DNA of 27,743 nt, taken from positions 1 through 27,743 of the forward strand of contig CANRGQ010000009.1 of assembly GCA_947630195.1 (NCBI GenBank), in the 5' to 3' direction. The notes under the pieces were generated by a model. The model searched no databases. It saw only the letters and a list, made by a program, of their open reading frames with translations, and was not told the DNA's origin. Shown here in pieces: positions 6,787-14,619 of the stretch. Origin of the DNA: an uncultured Bacilli bacterium (lineage in GTDB: Bacteria > Bacillota_I > Bacilli_A > RF39 > UBA660). The position numbers and the translations under genes are program-made. Positions within the stretch are counted from its first letter, which is position 1. Each line of letters opens with the position of its first letter.

Positions 6787-7611
6787 ATGTATTCTGAAAT
6801 TAAAAAAACTTCATTATTGGAGGATACTTATGCCTATATTGGAAGGGCCTCTAATGAAGAAAATGCTGAAAAATTTAGAAAACAAATTAAGAATTATATA
6901 GAAGATTTAAAAGAAATAGTTGATGCTGACTTTAATAAATTAAATGATAAAGAATTATATGATTTATTATCTAAATTTTATAGTATAAGCCTTGATGAAG
7001 ATGATTATTTAGAAATGTTTTCTAAACTTAATAATAAACAATATACTTTTTTCTATAGAATTCCTACAACTATGACATTTACAGGGGTATCATCTGAAGG
7101 ACATAAAGAGAACTTTGAATGGTGGAATCAACTTTATCAAGTGAATTATCTTTCGGCAATATCTTCTGATATGGAATTTGATTTTAATAAAACATATTTT
7201 AAAGAAGAAATTAAACAAATGGTTATTGATAAAAATATAATTATCTTAAAACAAGGATCAGAACCGATTGAAGATAATCCGGAATTTAAACAAGAAAAAT
7301 TCGAATCAATTCCTACTTTAAATATTGATATTAAAGATTATGGCAATAATATGTCTAAGTTTGTTTTAAATAATTTCCCTTTATTTGGAGAATTATTAAG
7401 AAAAAAATTTCCTAAAAAGAAAGTTCTTAAAGATATAAGAGAATTTATGATTATTCTTAATGAAGATATAGAAGATGTATTTTCTAATGTTAAATCTAAA
7501 GATTATTTATACTCTGGAGTTGCTACAATATGCCAAGATTGGTTTGAAAATTCTCAAGAAAAAGAAGATTTTCAAAGTATTCAAGAAAAATTAATTAAAG
7601 ATAAGAGATAA
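6787..7611 (+). CDS. Hypothetical protein, 274 aa
   Basis: A 274-residue acidic, helical soluble protein with GGGAGG ahead of the ATG and its own TATAAT promoter. The N-terminal third (residues 25-60) is strongly helical and charged; a more conserved-looking core YTFFYRIPTTMTFTG lies near residues 86-100, followed by NFEWWNQLYQVNYLSAIS. No recognisable enzyme motif, signal peptide or membrane segment is seen. The gene at 7655 follows after 43 nt with a strong ribosome site, so the two may be co-transcribed. Family not recognised. Confidence 0.75.
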   Translation: MYSEIKKTSLLEDTYAYIGRASNEENAEKFRKQIKNYIEDLKEIVDADFNKLNDKELYDLLSKFYSISLDEDDYLEMFSKLNNKQYTFFYRIPTTMTFTGVSSEGHKENFEWWNQLYQVNYLSAISSDMEFDFNKTYFKEEIKQMVIDKNIIILKQGSEPIEDNPEFKQEKFESIPTLNIDIKDYGNNMSKFVLNNFPLFGELLRKKFPKKKVLKDIREFMIILNEDIEDVFSNVKSKDYLYSGVATICQDWFENSQEKEDFQSIQEKLIKDKR

Positions 7612-7654
7612 TTTTAAAAGATTCAATATATGTTATATATATGAGGGAGGGTTT

Positions 7655-8248
7655 ATGAATAAAGAAAATATTTTTCTTATAAAATATGCTGTGTTAGATT
7701 TAAAAGTCAAGAATTGGAAGGGTGAAGATGTTACTAAAGGTTACATTGTTTCCAAATGTTATGTTGTTGGTTATTATACATATGAAGATATTTCAATGCT
7801 TGGTCAAAAAAGAGAAAATATATGGTATAAAGTAATATTTCCTTATAAAGATTATGAAGGATTTATAGAATCTTTAAGTGATTATAATGAAGACATTGGT
7901 AAAAGAGTTATTCTAAATGATGATTTTAATTTTGAATCAAAACAAATCGATAAAGTTTTTAAAGTTTTTAATACCTATGAAGATGCTAAAGAAATGGCTG
8001 AAAATTATAATCAATCTTTAAAATCCGAATTATTTAGATATGCTCAAAGAAAGCATAAACATGGTCTAGCATTTAATAGTCAAATTCATGATGCAATACA
8101 TAAAACATATAATAACCTTGTTAGTAATTTTGAAAGAGAATTAGAGAGATGTTATCAATTTGAAGAATTATCTTTAGCAAATACGGAAGATATGATAATT
8201 ACTCGTGATATGGATGTTAAAAAGTTAATATTACAAAAAGAGGTGTAA
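7655..8248 (+). CDS. Hypothetical protein, 197 aa
   Basis: A 197-residue soluble protein preceded by GAGGGAGGG. Residues 1-75 look beta-rich with many aromatic residues (KGYIVSKCYVVGYYTYED, then YKVIFPYKDYEGF), and the C-terminal half is helical with a basic patch RYAQRKHKHG near residue 128. This resembles small phage or plasmid accessory proteins in style, but no family is recognised. It converges on the minus-strand gene at 8265-8843, with a shared hairpin between the two stops. Confidence 0.75.
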   Translation: MNKENIFLIKYAVLDLKVKNWKGEDVTKGYIVSKCYVVGYYTYEDISMLGQKRENIWYKVIFPYKDYEGFIESLSDYNEDIGKRVILNDDFNFESKQIDKVFKVFNTYEDAKEMAENYNQSLKSELFRYAQRKHKHGLAFNSQIHDAIHKTYNNLVSNFERELERCYQFEELSLANTEDMIITRDMDVKKLILQKEV

Positions 8249-8266
8249 ATACTATCTACATCTCTT
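8238..8266 (-). terminator. hairpin between convergent genes, terminator mainly for the minus strand
   Basis: AAGAGGTGT (8238-8246) pairs with ACATCTCTT (8258-8266), including one G-T pair. Read on the minus strand it is followed by a TTTTTG tract, so it best fits termination of the 8843-8265 transcript; plus-strand use is possible but lacks a T-run. Confidence 0.55.
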
Positions 8267-8843
8267 ATTCTTTAACTAATTTTTTAGTCTTAACTTCTTC
8301 TTTGTTTTTTTCTTGAAGTTTAGGAATAATATAAGTTTTATCCCCAATATAATGTTTTTCAATAACCTCATAAGTTTCATATTGGGGATTATATTCTTTA
8401 TATTGCTCTAATAATTTGATGTATGGTTCTAACCCACCATTTTTTTCAAAACTTTTAGCAGTATCCCTTATAAGAAAAGTAGCAGAACCATCATTAAAGG
8501 TCGCATATAATCCTGTGTTAAAAATTTTTCCTTTATATGGAGCAATTTTAAATCCTTCTAGATTAGTAATATTTACCGCTTCATAATTATCAAAGATTAT
8601 ATAATTATTTAAAAGATAATACCCTGGACCATTATGAAAGTATTTGATAGGTACTGCTGGAAATATCCAATCTGATTGTTCTTTGGTAAGCTGAATATTT
8701 TTATAAACTCCAGCATCTTCTTTTATTAAAGCAAATAAGGCTTTCTTTTTTCCAACAAAACCTGGTTTTATAATAAATACGCTGTCCGGATTTTGATTAA
8801 TTTTTTCTATATTTTCCTCAATATAATTAAATTCAAAATTCAT
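8265..8843 (-). CDS. Hypothetical protein, 192 aa
   Basis: The start at 8843 (MNFEFNYIEE) is preferred over an in-frame ATG at 8858, because GGAGG lies 8 nt upstream of 8843 and would fall inside the longer frame. The 192-residue protein has a compact beta-rich look (GYYLLNNYIIFDNYEAVNI near residues 79-97 and SATFLIRD near 124-131), then a Lys/Glu-rich tail (KNKEEVKTKKLVKE). No signal peptide or membrane helix. It is transcribed divergently from the 8958 gene. Family not recognised. Confidence 0.75.
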   Translation of the reverse strand: MNFEFNYIEENIEKINQNPDSVFIIKPGFVGKKKALFALIKEDAGVYKNIQLTKEQSDWIFPAVPIKYFHNGPGYYLLNNYIIFDNYEAVNITNLEGFKIAPYKGKIFNTGLYATFNDGSATFLIRDTAKSFEKNGGLEPYIKLLEQYKEYNPQYETYEVIEKHYIGDKTYIIPKLQEKNKEEVKTKKLVKE

Positions 8844-8875
8844 TTTCAAAACCTCCATTTCTAAAACGTGTTTTT

Positions 8876-8881
8876 ATTATA
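8876..8881 (-). promoter_or_regulatory. -10 box (TATAAT) for the minus-strand 8843 gene
   Basis: A perfect TATAAT on the minus strand lies 32 nt before the ATG at 8843. No convincing -35 box is seen at the usual spacing. It shares a 114-bp divergent intergenic region with the promoter of the 8958 gene. Confidence 0.5.
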
Positions 8882-8922
8882 TCATATATCATATTTTAAT
8901 TTAAAAGCAAAAACTTTTATGC

Positions 8923-8928
8923 TATAAT
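8923..8928 (+). promoter_or_regulatory. extended -10 TGCTATAAT for the 8958 gene
   Basis: TATAAT preceded by TGC. A weak TTTAAA sits 17 nt upstream (8900-8905). An AGGAGG ribosome site and the ATG at 8958 follow. Confidence 0.6.
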
Positions 8929-8957
8929 AAGAAGTACTTATACGAGGAGGAATAATT

Positions 8958-9413
8958 ATGAATTTAAATGATTTAGAAGTATTTTCTTTAGAGGATAGAA
9001 AAATATTAAGAAATTTTTTTGCTATGGAAAAAGAATTTTTAAAAACAAATAGTTTATTAGATAAAGAAAATTTAAAAGTATTTGAAGAACATTTTGTAAT
9101 GTTTTTAGAAGAGAATAATTTGGAAGATAAAGAAATATTTAAAGTCTTTTTACTAGATTTAAAAAGAGAAGAATTAAGGGAAAAATTGAATAGTAAAAAG
9201 CCTTCTGTATGGGATTTAGCAAAACCTACAGCGAATCCTCCATTTGAGGCAAGTTCTATAATTTTAAGGTGGTATGAGGAAAGTAAAGTAATTACAGTTT
9301 TAACTGAGGCTGATATAAATGAAATAAATAGAATTATTGAACCTAAAATTCTGCAAAATAGATTAGAAAGACAAGAAAGTTGGGGCATTGGTTCTAAAGT
9401 AAGAGTTAAATAA
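8958..9413 (+). CDS. Hypothetical protein, 151 aa
   Basis: A 151-residue, Glu/Lys-rich helical protein (residues 1-80 nearly all predicted helix from composition), with a short segment KPSVWDLAKPTANPPFEAS in the middle and a helical C-terminus. It has a consensus AGGAGG site and its own extended -10. The antisense frame 8882-9388 is an overlap artefact of its biased codon use. No family recognised. Confidence 0.7.
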   Translation: MNLNDLEVFSLEDRKILRNFFAMEKEFLKTNSLLDKENLKVFEEHFVMFLEENNLEDKEIFKVFLLDLKREELREKLNSKKPSVWDLAKPTANPPFEASSIILRWYEESKVITVLTEADINEINRIIEPKILQNRLERQESWGIGSKVRVK

Positions 9414-9418
9414 TTAGT

Positions 9419-9447
9419 TTGATTATATCAGACTTTTTTTATATAAT
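9419..9447 (+). promoter_or_regulatory. promoter TTGATT-17-TATAAT
   Basis: TTGATT (9419-9424) and TATAAT (9442-9447) lie 17 nt apart, just after the stop of the preceding gene; AGGTGGG and the ATG at 9466 follow closely. Confidence 0.7.
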
Positions 9448-9465
9448 AATTGTAGGTGGGTTATC

Positions 9466-9930
9466 ATGAAAATAATTATTAATAATGTGTGTTTTATTGA
9501 AAGAAAAGATATTGAACATTTTGGAATACCTTTTAAGTTATTACTTAAATTAGGTAAAGAAATGTACAAAATAGAAAATTATGATTTTATTAAAATAGAG
9601 AGTACGGAACTTATAAAATATTTTAATTCCCTTAGTATATTAGATTATGGTAGTGTTAAAGGTTATAGTAATGAAGATTTAGTTAAGTGCTTTAAAATGC
9701 TTGAGGAAGAATGTAATAGATATGCTTCCATGTGTTATTCTTTAAGGAATATTAATATTGAAAAAGAAACTTATAAAAAGTATGATGGTAAGTTACAAGA
9801 ATTAAATTATGTCTTAAATGATTTAAAGAAGTATATGGAACATAAAGAAGAAGTTGAAATGTTTATTGAAAGTATGAAAGAGGAAAAAGGTTTAACTTTA
9901 AAGAAGAATTTAGAAATAGATTATCTATAA
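9466..9930 (+). CDS. Hypothetical protein, 154 aa
   Basis: A 154-residue soluble protein with AGGTGGG 8 nt before the ATG. The first 50 residues mix short strands and helices (IINNVCFIERKDIEHFGIP), and the rest is predominantly helical, with a coiled-coil-like heptad stretch around residues 110-145 (KLQELNYVLNDLKKYMEHKEEVEMF). It ends 19 nt before the reading frame of the histidine phosphatase and is probably co-transcribed with it. Family not recognised. Confidence 0.7.
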   Translation: MKIIINNVCFIERKDIEHFGIPFKLLLKLGKEMYKIENYDFIKIESTELIKYFNSLSILDYGSVKGYSNEDLVKCFKMLEEECNRYASMCYSLRNINIEKETYKKYDGKLQELNYVLNDLKKYMEHKEEVEMFIESMKEEKGLTLKKNLEIDYL

Positions 9931-9949
9931 GAGAAATGAAGGGATTATT

Positions 9950-10612
9950 ATAAAAATATTTTTAATTAGGCATGGCGAGTCTATGCAAAATACGAAAGAA
10001 AATTATCATGTAGAGTTACCTGACCATCAAGTTTATTTATCGGCCAAAGGAGTCCTTGAGGCTAAAGAAGCGGGAATATTTTTAAAAGAGTATTTAGAGG
10101 AACATAATATAAGTATTGATAACGCTACCTTATGGGTAAGTCCTTATACGAGAACAAGAGAAACAGCGAGAATCATTAATGAAGAGTTAAATATTAAAAG
10201 CATTAAAGAAGATATAACTTTAATTGAGCAAAGATATGGGCTATTTAGTGATAAAGAGATAAGTTTAATTAAAAAATTATATCCCAAAGAATTTAAATTT
10301 TATGATAATTATTGGCAAAACGATGGGAAGTTTTATGCCAAGATGCCGCAAGGGGAAAGTCCTATGGATGTCGCTTTAAGAACAAAACTTTTTATTGATA
10401 CCATTTTTAGAGATACAAGTGATCCTTTATTTGTGGTATCCCATGGCACGACCATTAAAACAATTATTATGAATTGGTTCCATTATAGTCCCGAGTGGTA
10501 TAATAAAGAAGCTAATATGGATAATTGTGCGATTAGACTTATTGAAAGCGAAAATAAAGTAAGTACTGAAGAATATATTTATAAAGGACCAAAAAGAAGT
10601 TTAAAAAAATAA
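9950..10612 (+). CDS. Histidine phosphatase (phosphoglycerate mutase-like), non-ATG start
   Basis: A branch-1 histidine-phosphatase-superfamily enzyme, which hydrolyses phosphomonoesters through a phospho-His. In the frame of the first ATG (9983) the preceding codons read KIFLIRHGES, the family signature with catalytic His at residue 8; starting at 9983 would delete it. No in-frame ATG, GTG or TTG exists between the stop at 9917 and 9983, so initiation must be at AUA (9950) or AUU (9947 or 9944), behind AAGGG (9939-9943). Downstream motifs are intact: SPYTRTRETARII (the second substrate-binding Arg) and VVSHGTT (the second catalytic His), with QGESP in between. About 220 residues, normal for the family. 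The substrate cannot be told from the sequence. It precedes the other hydrolases of this cluster. Confidence 0.85.
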   Translation: MKIFLIRHGESMQNTKENYHVELPDHQVYLSAKGVLEAKEAGIFLKEYLEEHNISIDNATLWVSPYTRTRETARIINEELNIKSIKEDITLIEQRYGLFSDKEISLIKKLYPKEFKFYDNYWQNDGKFYAKMPQGESPMDVALRTKLFIDTIFRDTSDPLFVVSHGTTIKTIIMNWFHYSPEWYNKEANMDNCAIRLIESENKVSTEEYIYKGPKRSLKK

Positions 10613-10620
10613 TTTAAAAC

Positions 10621-10650
10621 TAGACTATCCATTGTTAAATATATTATAAT
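10621..10650 (+). promoter_or_regulatory. promoter TAGACT-18-TATAAT of the three-gene hydrolase operon
   Basis: TAGACT (10621-10626) and TATAAT (10645-10650) are 18 nt apart. The ATG at 10668 is 17 nt after the -10 box with AGGTGGG between, again a short leader. Confidence 0.55.
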
Positions 10651-10667
10651 TAATTTAGGTGGGTAAA

Positions 10668-11534
10668 ATGAAGTTACATTTTTTAAAATCGACATGGGAC
10701 GATATTATATTACTAGAAGAAGATAATCATTATGCTTTAATAGATACAGGTTTTGCAGAACAATTTAAACAAATTCAAAATTATTTTACCAAGTTAAACA
10801 TTAAAAAATTAGATTTTATTTTTTTAACTCATTTCCATCGCGACCATTATGGAAATATTGTGGATATTATTAAGAATTATCAAGTAGATAATGTATATTT
10901 TAAAGATTATAGTGGTCTTGATGGTAAGACCGCAACTGGAACGATAGCAAGTTTTGAATATCGAAAAGAAGAAATGGATAAATGTAATTATATAAAAGAA
11001 AATATTAGAAAGTATAGTAAACTAATTATAATAGATGAAAATGTTAGAGAAATTAAATTTAATAACCATATTTTTAAAGTGTATGCTAGTGATAATAAAC
11101 TAAATAAAATATTTAATGATAAAAATTCGCCTTATTATAAGAAATATCTTTTAAGTGAGAATTATAATAGTTGTGTTTTATATGCTAATATTTATGGTAA
11201 AAAGATATTGTTAAGTGGAGATATAACTGATAGTGAAAAGTATGAAGGTATTGTTTATAAAAATAATTATCAAATTGCTAAAATGATTAAGGAAGAGATT
11301 GATATTTATAAAGTAGCCCATCATGGAGATAGTTATTCTAATAGTAAAGATACTTTAAATATTTATAAACCTAAATATGCTATTATAACTAATACTAAAG
11401 AAGAATTGTTAGACCAAGAAATAGAAAATAATTTAGTGTCTTCTAATAAAGAGGTCGTAATTTTATATACTGATAAAAATATTATTATAGAAATTAATAG
11501 TGATGGTAGTATTAAGAATGAGAGATGTTTATAA
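10668..11534 (+). CDS. Metallo-beta-lactamase-fold hydrolase (ComEC-C-terminal-like)
   Basis: A 288-residue cytoplasmic single-domain MBL-fold protein. The metal site THFHRDHYGN is at residues 54-63 (HxHxDH), preceded by ALIDTGF (23-29); LLSGDI at 181-186 supplies the bridging Asp, and VAHHGD at 216-221 the last His. The AHHGD ending and absence of membrane segments match the detached hydrolase domain of ComEC/Rec2-type proteins, a group that includes phosphodiesterases and nucleases. A GTG at 10659 lies inside the AGGTGGG ribosome site, so the ATG at 10668 is chosen. Its stop overlaps the next start by one base (TAATG). Substrate unknown. Confidence 0.88.
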   Translation: MKLHFLKSTWDDIILLEEDNHYALIDTGFAEQFKQIQNYFTKLNIKKLDFIFLTHFHRDHYGNIVDIIKNYQVDNVYFKDYSGLDGKTATGTIASFEYRKEEMDKCNYIKENIRKYSKLIIIDENVREIKFNNHIFKVYASDNKLNKIFNDKNSPYYKKYLLSENYNSCVLYANIYGKKILLSGDITDSEKYEGIVYKNNYQIAKMIKEEIDIYKVAHHGDSYSNSKDTLNIYKPKYAIITNTKEELLDQEIENNLVSSNKEVVILYTDKNIIIEINSDGSIKNERCL

Positions 11535-12952
11535 TGCGCATTGGTGTTGATATTGATAATGTTTTAGCAAATTTTGATGAATCTTTATTAGAAGAATTTT
11601 TAAAACATGATAAAACATTAAGAAATAAAGGTATAATTAATAAAGATGTTTATATAACAAGAGGTATGTTTGATTGGACAGAAGAAGAATTAAATAGTTT
11701 TTATAAAGAAAATATTGAAAGAATAGCCATGAATTTAAAAGTAATGGAAGAATCTAAAAAATATATTGATAAGTTAAAAGAAGATGGGCATGAGATATTT
11801 ATAATTACGGGAAGAAATAATGGGGATTATTCTAACCCTTTTAGAATGACTAAAAAGTGGTTAAAGAAAAATAAAATAAACTATGATAAACTCATATTTA
11901 CTAATGCTTATGAAAATAATAGTAAAACTAAAGCATGCCTTAAATATAATATTGATATTATAATTGAAGATTCCGCTAGAATATGTCAAGATTTAGTAGC
12001 CAATAATATTAAAACATTAATTATGGATACACCTTATAATAGAAATTCGCAAATTAATCGAGTCCATAATTGGGAAGAAATATATAATTGTATTGCCAAG
12101 ATTAATAAAGAGAAAATTAAAGTTATTTTAGATACAGATACTTTTAATGAATGTGATGACCAATTTGCTTTAGCCTATCTTTTAAAAAATTCTCATAATC
12201 TTACTATTGAGGCTATTACAATTGCACCTTATAAACATTCTTCTAAAAATGAAAGTATAAAGAGTAATTTAAATAAAAGTTATAAAGAGGCCCTAAAAAT
12301 ATGTAAATGGTTAAATTTTGATATAAAAAAAATATATAAAGGTTCTTCAAATTATATTTCAGATGGTTATAATGAAGATAATGAGGCAGTTAATAAAATT
12401 ATTGAAATTGCCCATAAAAATGATAAGACAGTTATTTTAGCCATCGGGGCCATTACTAATGTGGCTTTAGCCATTAAGAAAAGACCAGAAATAACTAAAA
12501 GAATAGAAGTTATATGGCTTGGGGGTAATGATTTAAAATGTCATGACAATTTAGAGTTTAATTTTAAACAAGATATTGAGGCAGTAAAAATTATTTTAAA
12601 TTCTAAAGTAAAATTAACTATTATTCCAACTAAAAATGTTACTTCTAAATTAATTATATCTTTAGAAGAATTAAAGAAAAATTTATCTAAAAATAAATTA
12701 AACAATTATTTAATAAAAAGATTTTATAATGATGGTTATCACGGTATTCAAGAAAAAAGAGTTATTTGGGATATAGCGGTTGTAGCTTTTTTAGTTAATA
12801 AGGACTGGTTTAAAACAACTTTAATTAGTTGTCCTCTTGTTTTAGAAGATACCTCTTATAAGTTTACAAATAATAAACATCAAATTATGATGGTGGAAGA
12901 TATAAATGAAAAAGAAATATATAAAGATATATTTAGAAAGTTAGGTGAATAA
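11534..12952 (+). CDS. Fusion protein: HAD-type 5'-nucleotidase + nucleoside hydrolase
   Basis: Two enzymes occur in one 472-residue chain. Residues 1-190 form a 5'(3')-deoxyribonucleotidase-like HAD domain: GVDIDNVL with nucleophile Asp6 and acid Asp8, IITGRN at 90-95, Lys131/Lys133, and IEDS at 144-147. Residues about 195-472 form an inosine-uridine nucleoside hydrolase-type domain: DTDTFNECDDQFALAY at 200-215, AIGAITNVALAI in the middle, and VIWDIAVVAFL near 415, whose Asp is the last calcium ligand. The His that precedes this Asp in purine-type enzymes is Trp here. Together they could take a nucleotide to free base, ribose and phosphate. The in-frame ATG at 11525 adds MFI only and lacks spacing to a ribosome site; TAATG coupling favours 11534. 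The fusion looks genuine: one continuous frame without a linker stop. Confidence 0.9.
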   Translation: MRIGVDIDNVLANFDESLLEEFLKHDKTLRNKGIINKDVYITRGMFDWTEEELNSFYKENIERIAMNLKVMEESKKYIDKLKEDGHEIFIITGRNNGDYSNPFRMTKKWLKKNKINYDKLIFTNAYENNSKTKACLKYNIDIIIEDSARICQDLVANNIKTLIMDTPYNRNSQINRVHNWEEIYNCIAKINKEKIKVILDTDTFNECDDQFALAYLLKNSHNLTIEAITIAPYKHSSKNESIKSNLNKSYKEALKICKWLNFDIKKIYKGSSNYISDGYNEDNEAVNKIIEIAHKNDKTVILAIGAITNVALAIKKRPEITKRIEVIWLGGNDLKCHDNLEFNFKQDIEAVKIILNSKVKLTIIPTKNVTSKLIISLEELKKNLSKNKLNNYLIKRFYNDGYHGIQEKRVIWDIAVVAFLVNKDWFKTTLISCPLVLEDTSYKFTNNKHQIMMVEDINEKEIYKDIFRKLGE

Positions 12953-12953
12953 G

Positions 12954-13529
12954 ATGAAATTAACAAAAGAAAAGGCTTTAGAACTTTTAGAAGACGCTAA
13001 AAAGACTACTTTAGATGAGGGATGGATTATTCATTCTTTATGTGTTGGGGAAACAGCGGGGGCAATTGCTCAAAAATTGGGATTAGATGTTGATAAGGCC
13101 ATTACTCTTGGTTATATTCATGATATTGGAAAAAGAAATAAAAATACTATTGGTCATGTATTAAATGGATATGAATTTTTAAAAAGTTTGGGTTATGATG
13201 AAGAATATTGTAATATTTGTTTAACCCATTCTTATTTAAATAATGACTATCTTTGTACGGCGGGTGGTATTCCGAAAGATATTCCCTTTAGAACTAAATT
13301 TATCAAAGAACATGAATATACAATTTATGAAAAAATAATTAATTTATGTGATTTAATGTGTAAACAAAATAGAATGACTTTAGAAAAAAGATTAATTGAT
13401 ATAATGGTAAGAAAAGGGGTGGCGGAAAATACAGTCTATCATATAAATGAGGCTGAAAAACTAAAGGAAGAAATCGAAAAGATGATGGGGTGCTCAGTAT
13501 ATTCGCTTTTTAATGATATAGAAATATAG
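12954..13529 (+). CDS. HD-domain phosphohydrolase
   Basis: A 191-residue HD-superfamily protein with metal ligands His27, the pair His56-Asp57 in YIHDIGKR, His92 in a later THS motif, and Asp133 in INLCDLM. This is the HDIG-type layout of small soluble metal-dependent phosphohydrolases acting on nucleotides or other phosphate esters. The start at 12954 follows AGGTGA, which overlaps the end of the fusion gene; a GTG at 12945 would lie within that site. It begins 1 nt after the fusion gene's stop, so the two are translated together. An AGGIPKDIPFRTKF segment (residues 103-116) is not part of the general HD signature and may define a subfamily. Confidence 0.88.
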   Translation: MKLTKEKALELLEDAKKTTLDEGWIIHSLCVGETAGAIAQKLGLDVDKAITLGYIHDIGKRNKNTIGHVLNGYEFLKSLGYDEEYCNICLTHSYLNNDYLCTAGGIPKDIPFRTKFIKEHEYTIYEKIINLCDLMCKQNRMTLEKRLIDIMVRKGVAENTVYHINEAEKLKEEIEKMMGCSVYSLFNDIEI

Positions 13530-13595
13530 AAATAATAAAATTAATATAAAAAAATTTTTGTGGGTAATATTAATAATAAAAATTGAGGTGGTAAT

Positions 13596-14528
13596 ATGCA
13601 ATTAAAAAAATTGAAATGGAAATATGAAACCTATAAAATTAATCGAAGATATCGGATATTAAATAAATGTAATTTACCTTTTGGATTTTATGATAAAAGG
13701 AAAGAAAAATATGAATGGGTTAGTTATATAAGACGTTTTGATAATACCAGTGGGTATGAAAATAACACTTTATTAATGGATGCTTTAGAAAACATTTGCA
13801 AAGTGGGTTTAACTTACCATTATACTATTAATAAAGATAAAAATAGGGAAAATTATCAAAGCCATTCTCACAATTTTGATGGTGTATTAAATGAATTATA
13901 TAATTACCCAGAGTCTTTTTGTATTCCAAAAGAATATAAAGATAATTATAGTAAGCAAGAGTTAAATTTTATTGAGGAAATGCAAAAATATTTATTATTT
14001 ATTGGCTTAAAAGATTGGAAAAATTCCGAAAGATTTAATTTAGTTGTCGAAAAATTAGAAAAAATATTATCTAAAGAAAAAATATTTTTAAAAGATAAAA
14101 TAAAAATAGCTTATTTGGATAAAAAAGCACAAAAAATAAATTATAGTGATAAATTAATTAGATGTCATAATGAAAGACAAGCAAAATATCAAAATTATAG
14201 TCATTTAATTATGGCTAAAGAAAAAATAGAAGATATTTTAGAAAATCGCCAAAATTTTTTAATTTATTATTTGCCTTTTTTAAATAATGATAAAAATTAT
14301 TCAACAATTAAAAATAAATATTTACTTAAAGATGAGGCTTATAATATTTTAGGTAGTATAGAAGTAATAGATAATAAAATAATTAAATTTAAAGATTTTG
14401 AGAAAACAATTGGAAAAAGTATGAAAAATTTTTCAAATTATAAAAAAGATTTAAAAAAATTGTATAAAGATTTTAATGAAGATAATTTAATTATTTACGA
14501 AAAAATAAAAGTGTTAGAAAAATTTTAA
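13596..14528 (+). CDS. Hypothetical protein, 310 aa, Lys-rich
   Basis: A 310-residue basic soluble protein, very rich in Lys, Asn and Tyr, with GAGGTGG before the ATG. The first 60 residues are strongly basic with tryptophans and tyrosines (KLKWKYETYKINRRYRILNK); a YQSHSHNFDGVLNELYNYP stretch lies near residues 88-106; the remainder is helical. No recognised domain, signal or membrane segment. It starts 66 nt after the HD gene without a clear promoter and may be the last gene of that operon. It resembles neither its neighbours nor a family I can name. Confidence 0.72.
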   Translation: MQLKKLKWKYETYKINRRYRILNKCNLPFGFYDKRKEKYEWVSYIRRFDNTSGYENNTLLMDALENICKVGLTYHYTINKDKNRENYQSHSHNFDGVLNELYNYPESFCIPKEYKDNYSKQELNFIEEMQKYLLFIGLKDWKNSERFNLVVEKLEKILSKEKIFLKDKIKIAYLDKKAQKINYSDKLIRCHNERQAKYQNYSHLIMAKEKIEDILENRQNFLIYYLPFLNNDKNYSTIKNKYLLKDEAYNILGSIEVIDNKIIKFKDFEKTIGKSMKNFSNYKKDLKKLYKDFNEDNLIIYEKIKVLEKF

Positions 14529-14571
14529 ATTAAGAGATTTAATTTGTTTTATTAAATAACTTAAAAAGAAG

Positions 14572-14600
14572 TTTAAAAAAAGAGAAATATATTTTATAAT
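14572..14600 (+). promoter_or_regulatory. promoter TTTAAA-17-TATAAT of the superoxide reductase gene
   Basis: TTTAAA (14572-14577) and TATAAT (14595-14600) lie 17 nt apart; GAGGTGT and the ATG at 14620 follow. Confidence 0.55.
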
Positions 14601-14619
14601 ATTGATAAGAGGTGTAATT

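Noticed and set aside
8882..9388. 168-codon open frame on the minus strand
   Set aside because: It is antisense to the 8958-9413 gene, has no ribosome site, and its Ser/Phe-rich, low-complexity sequence is the mirror of Lys/Glu/Leu codons.
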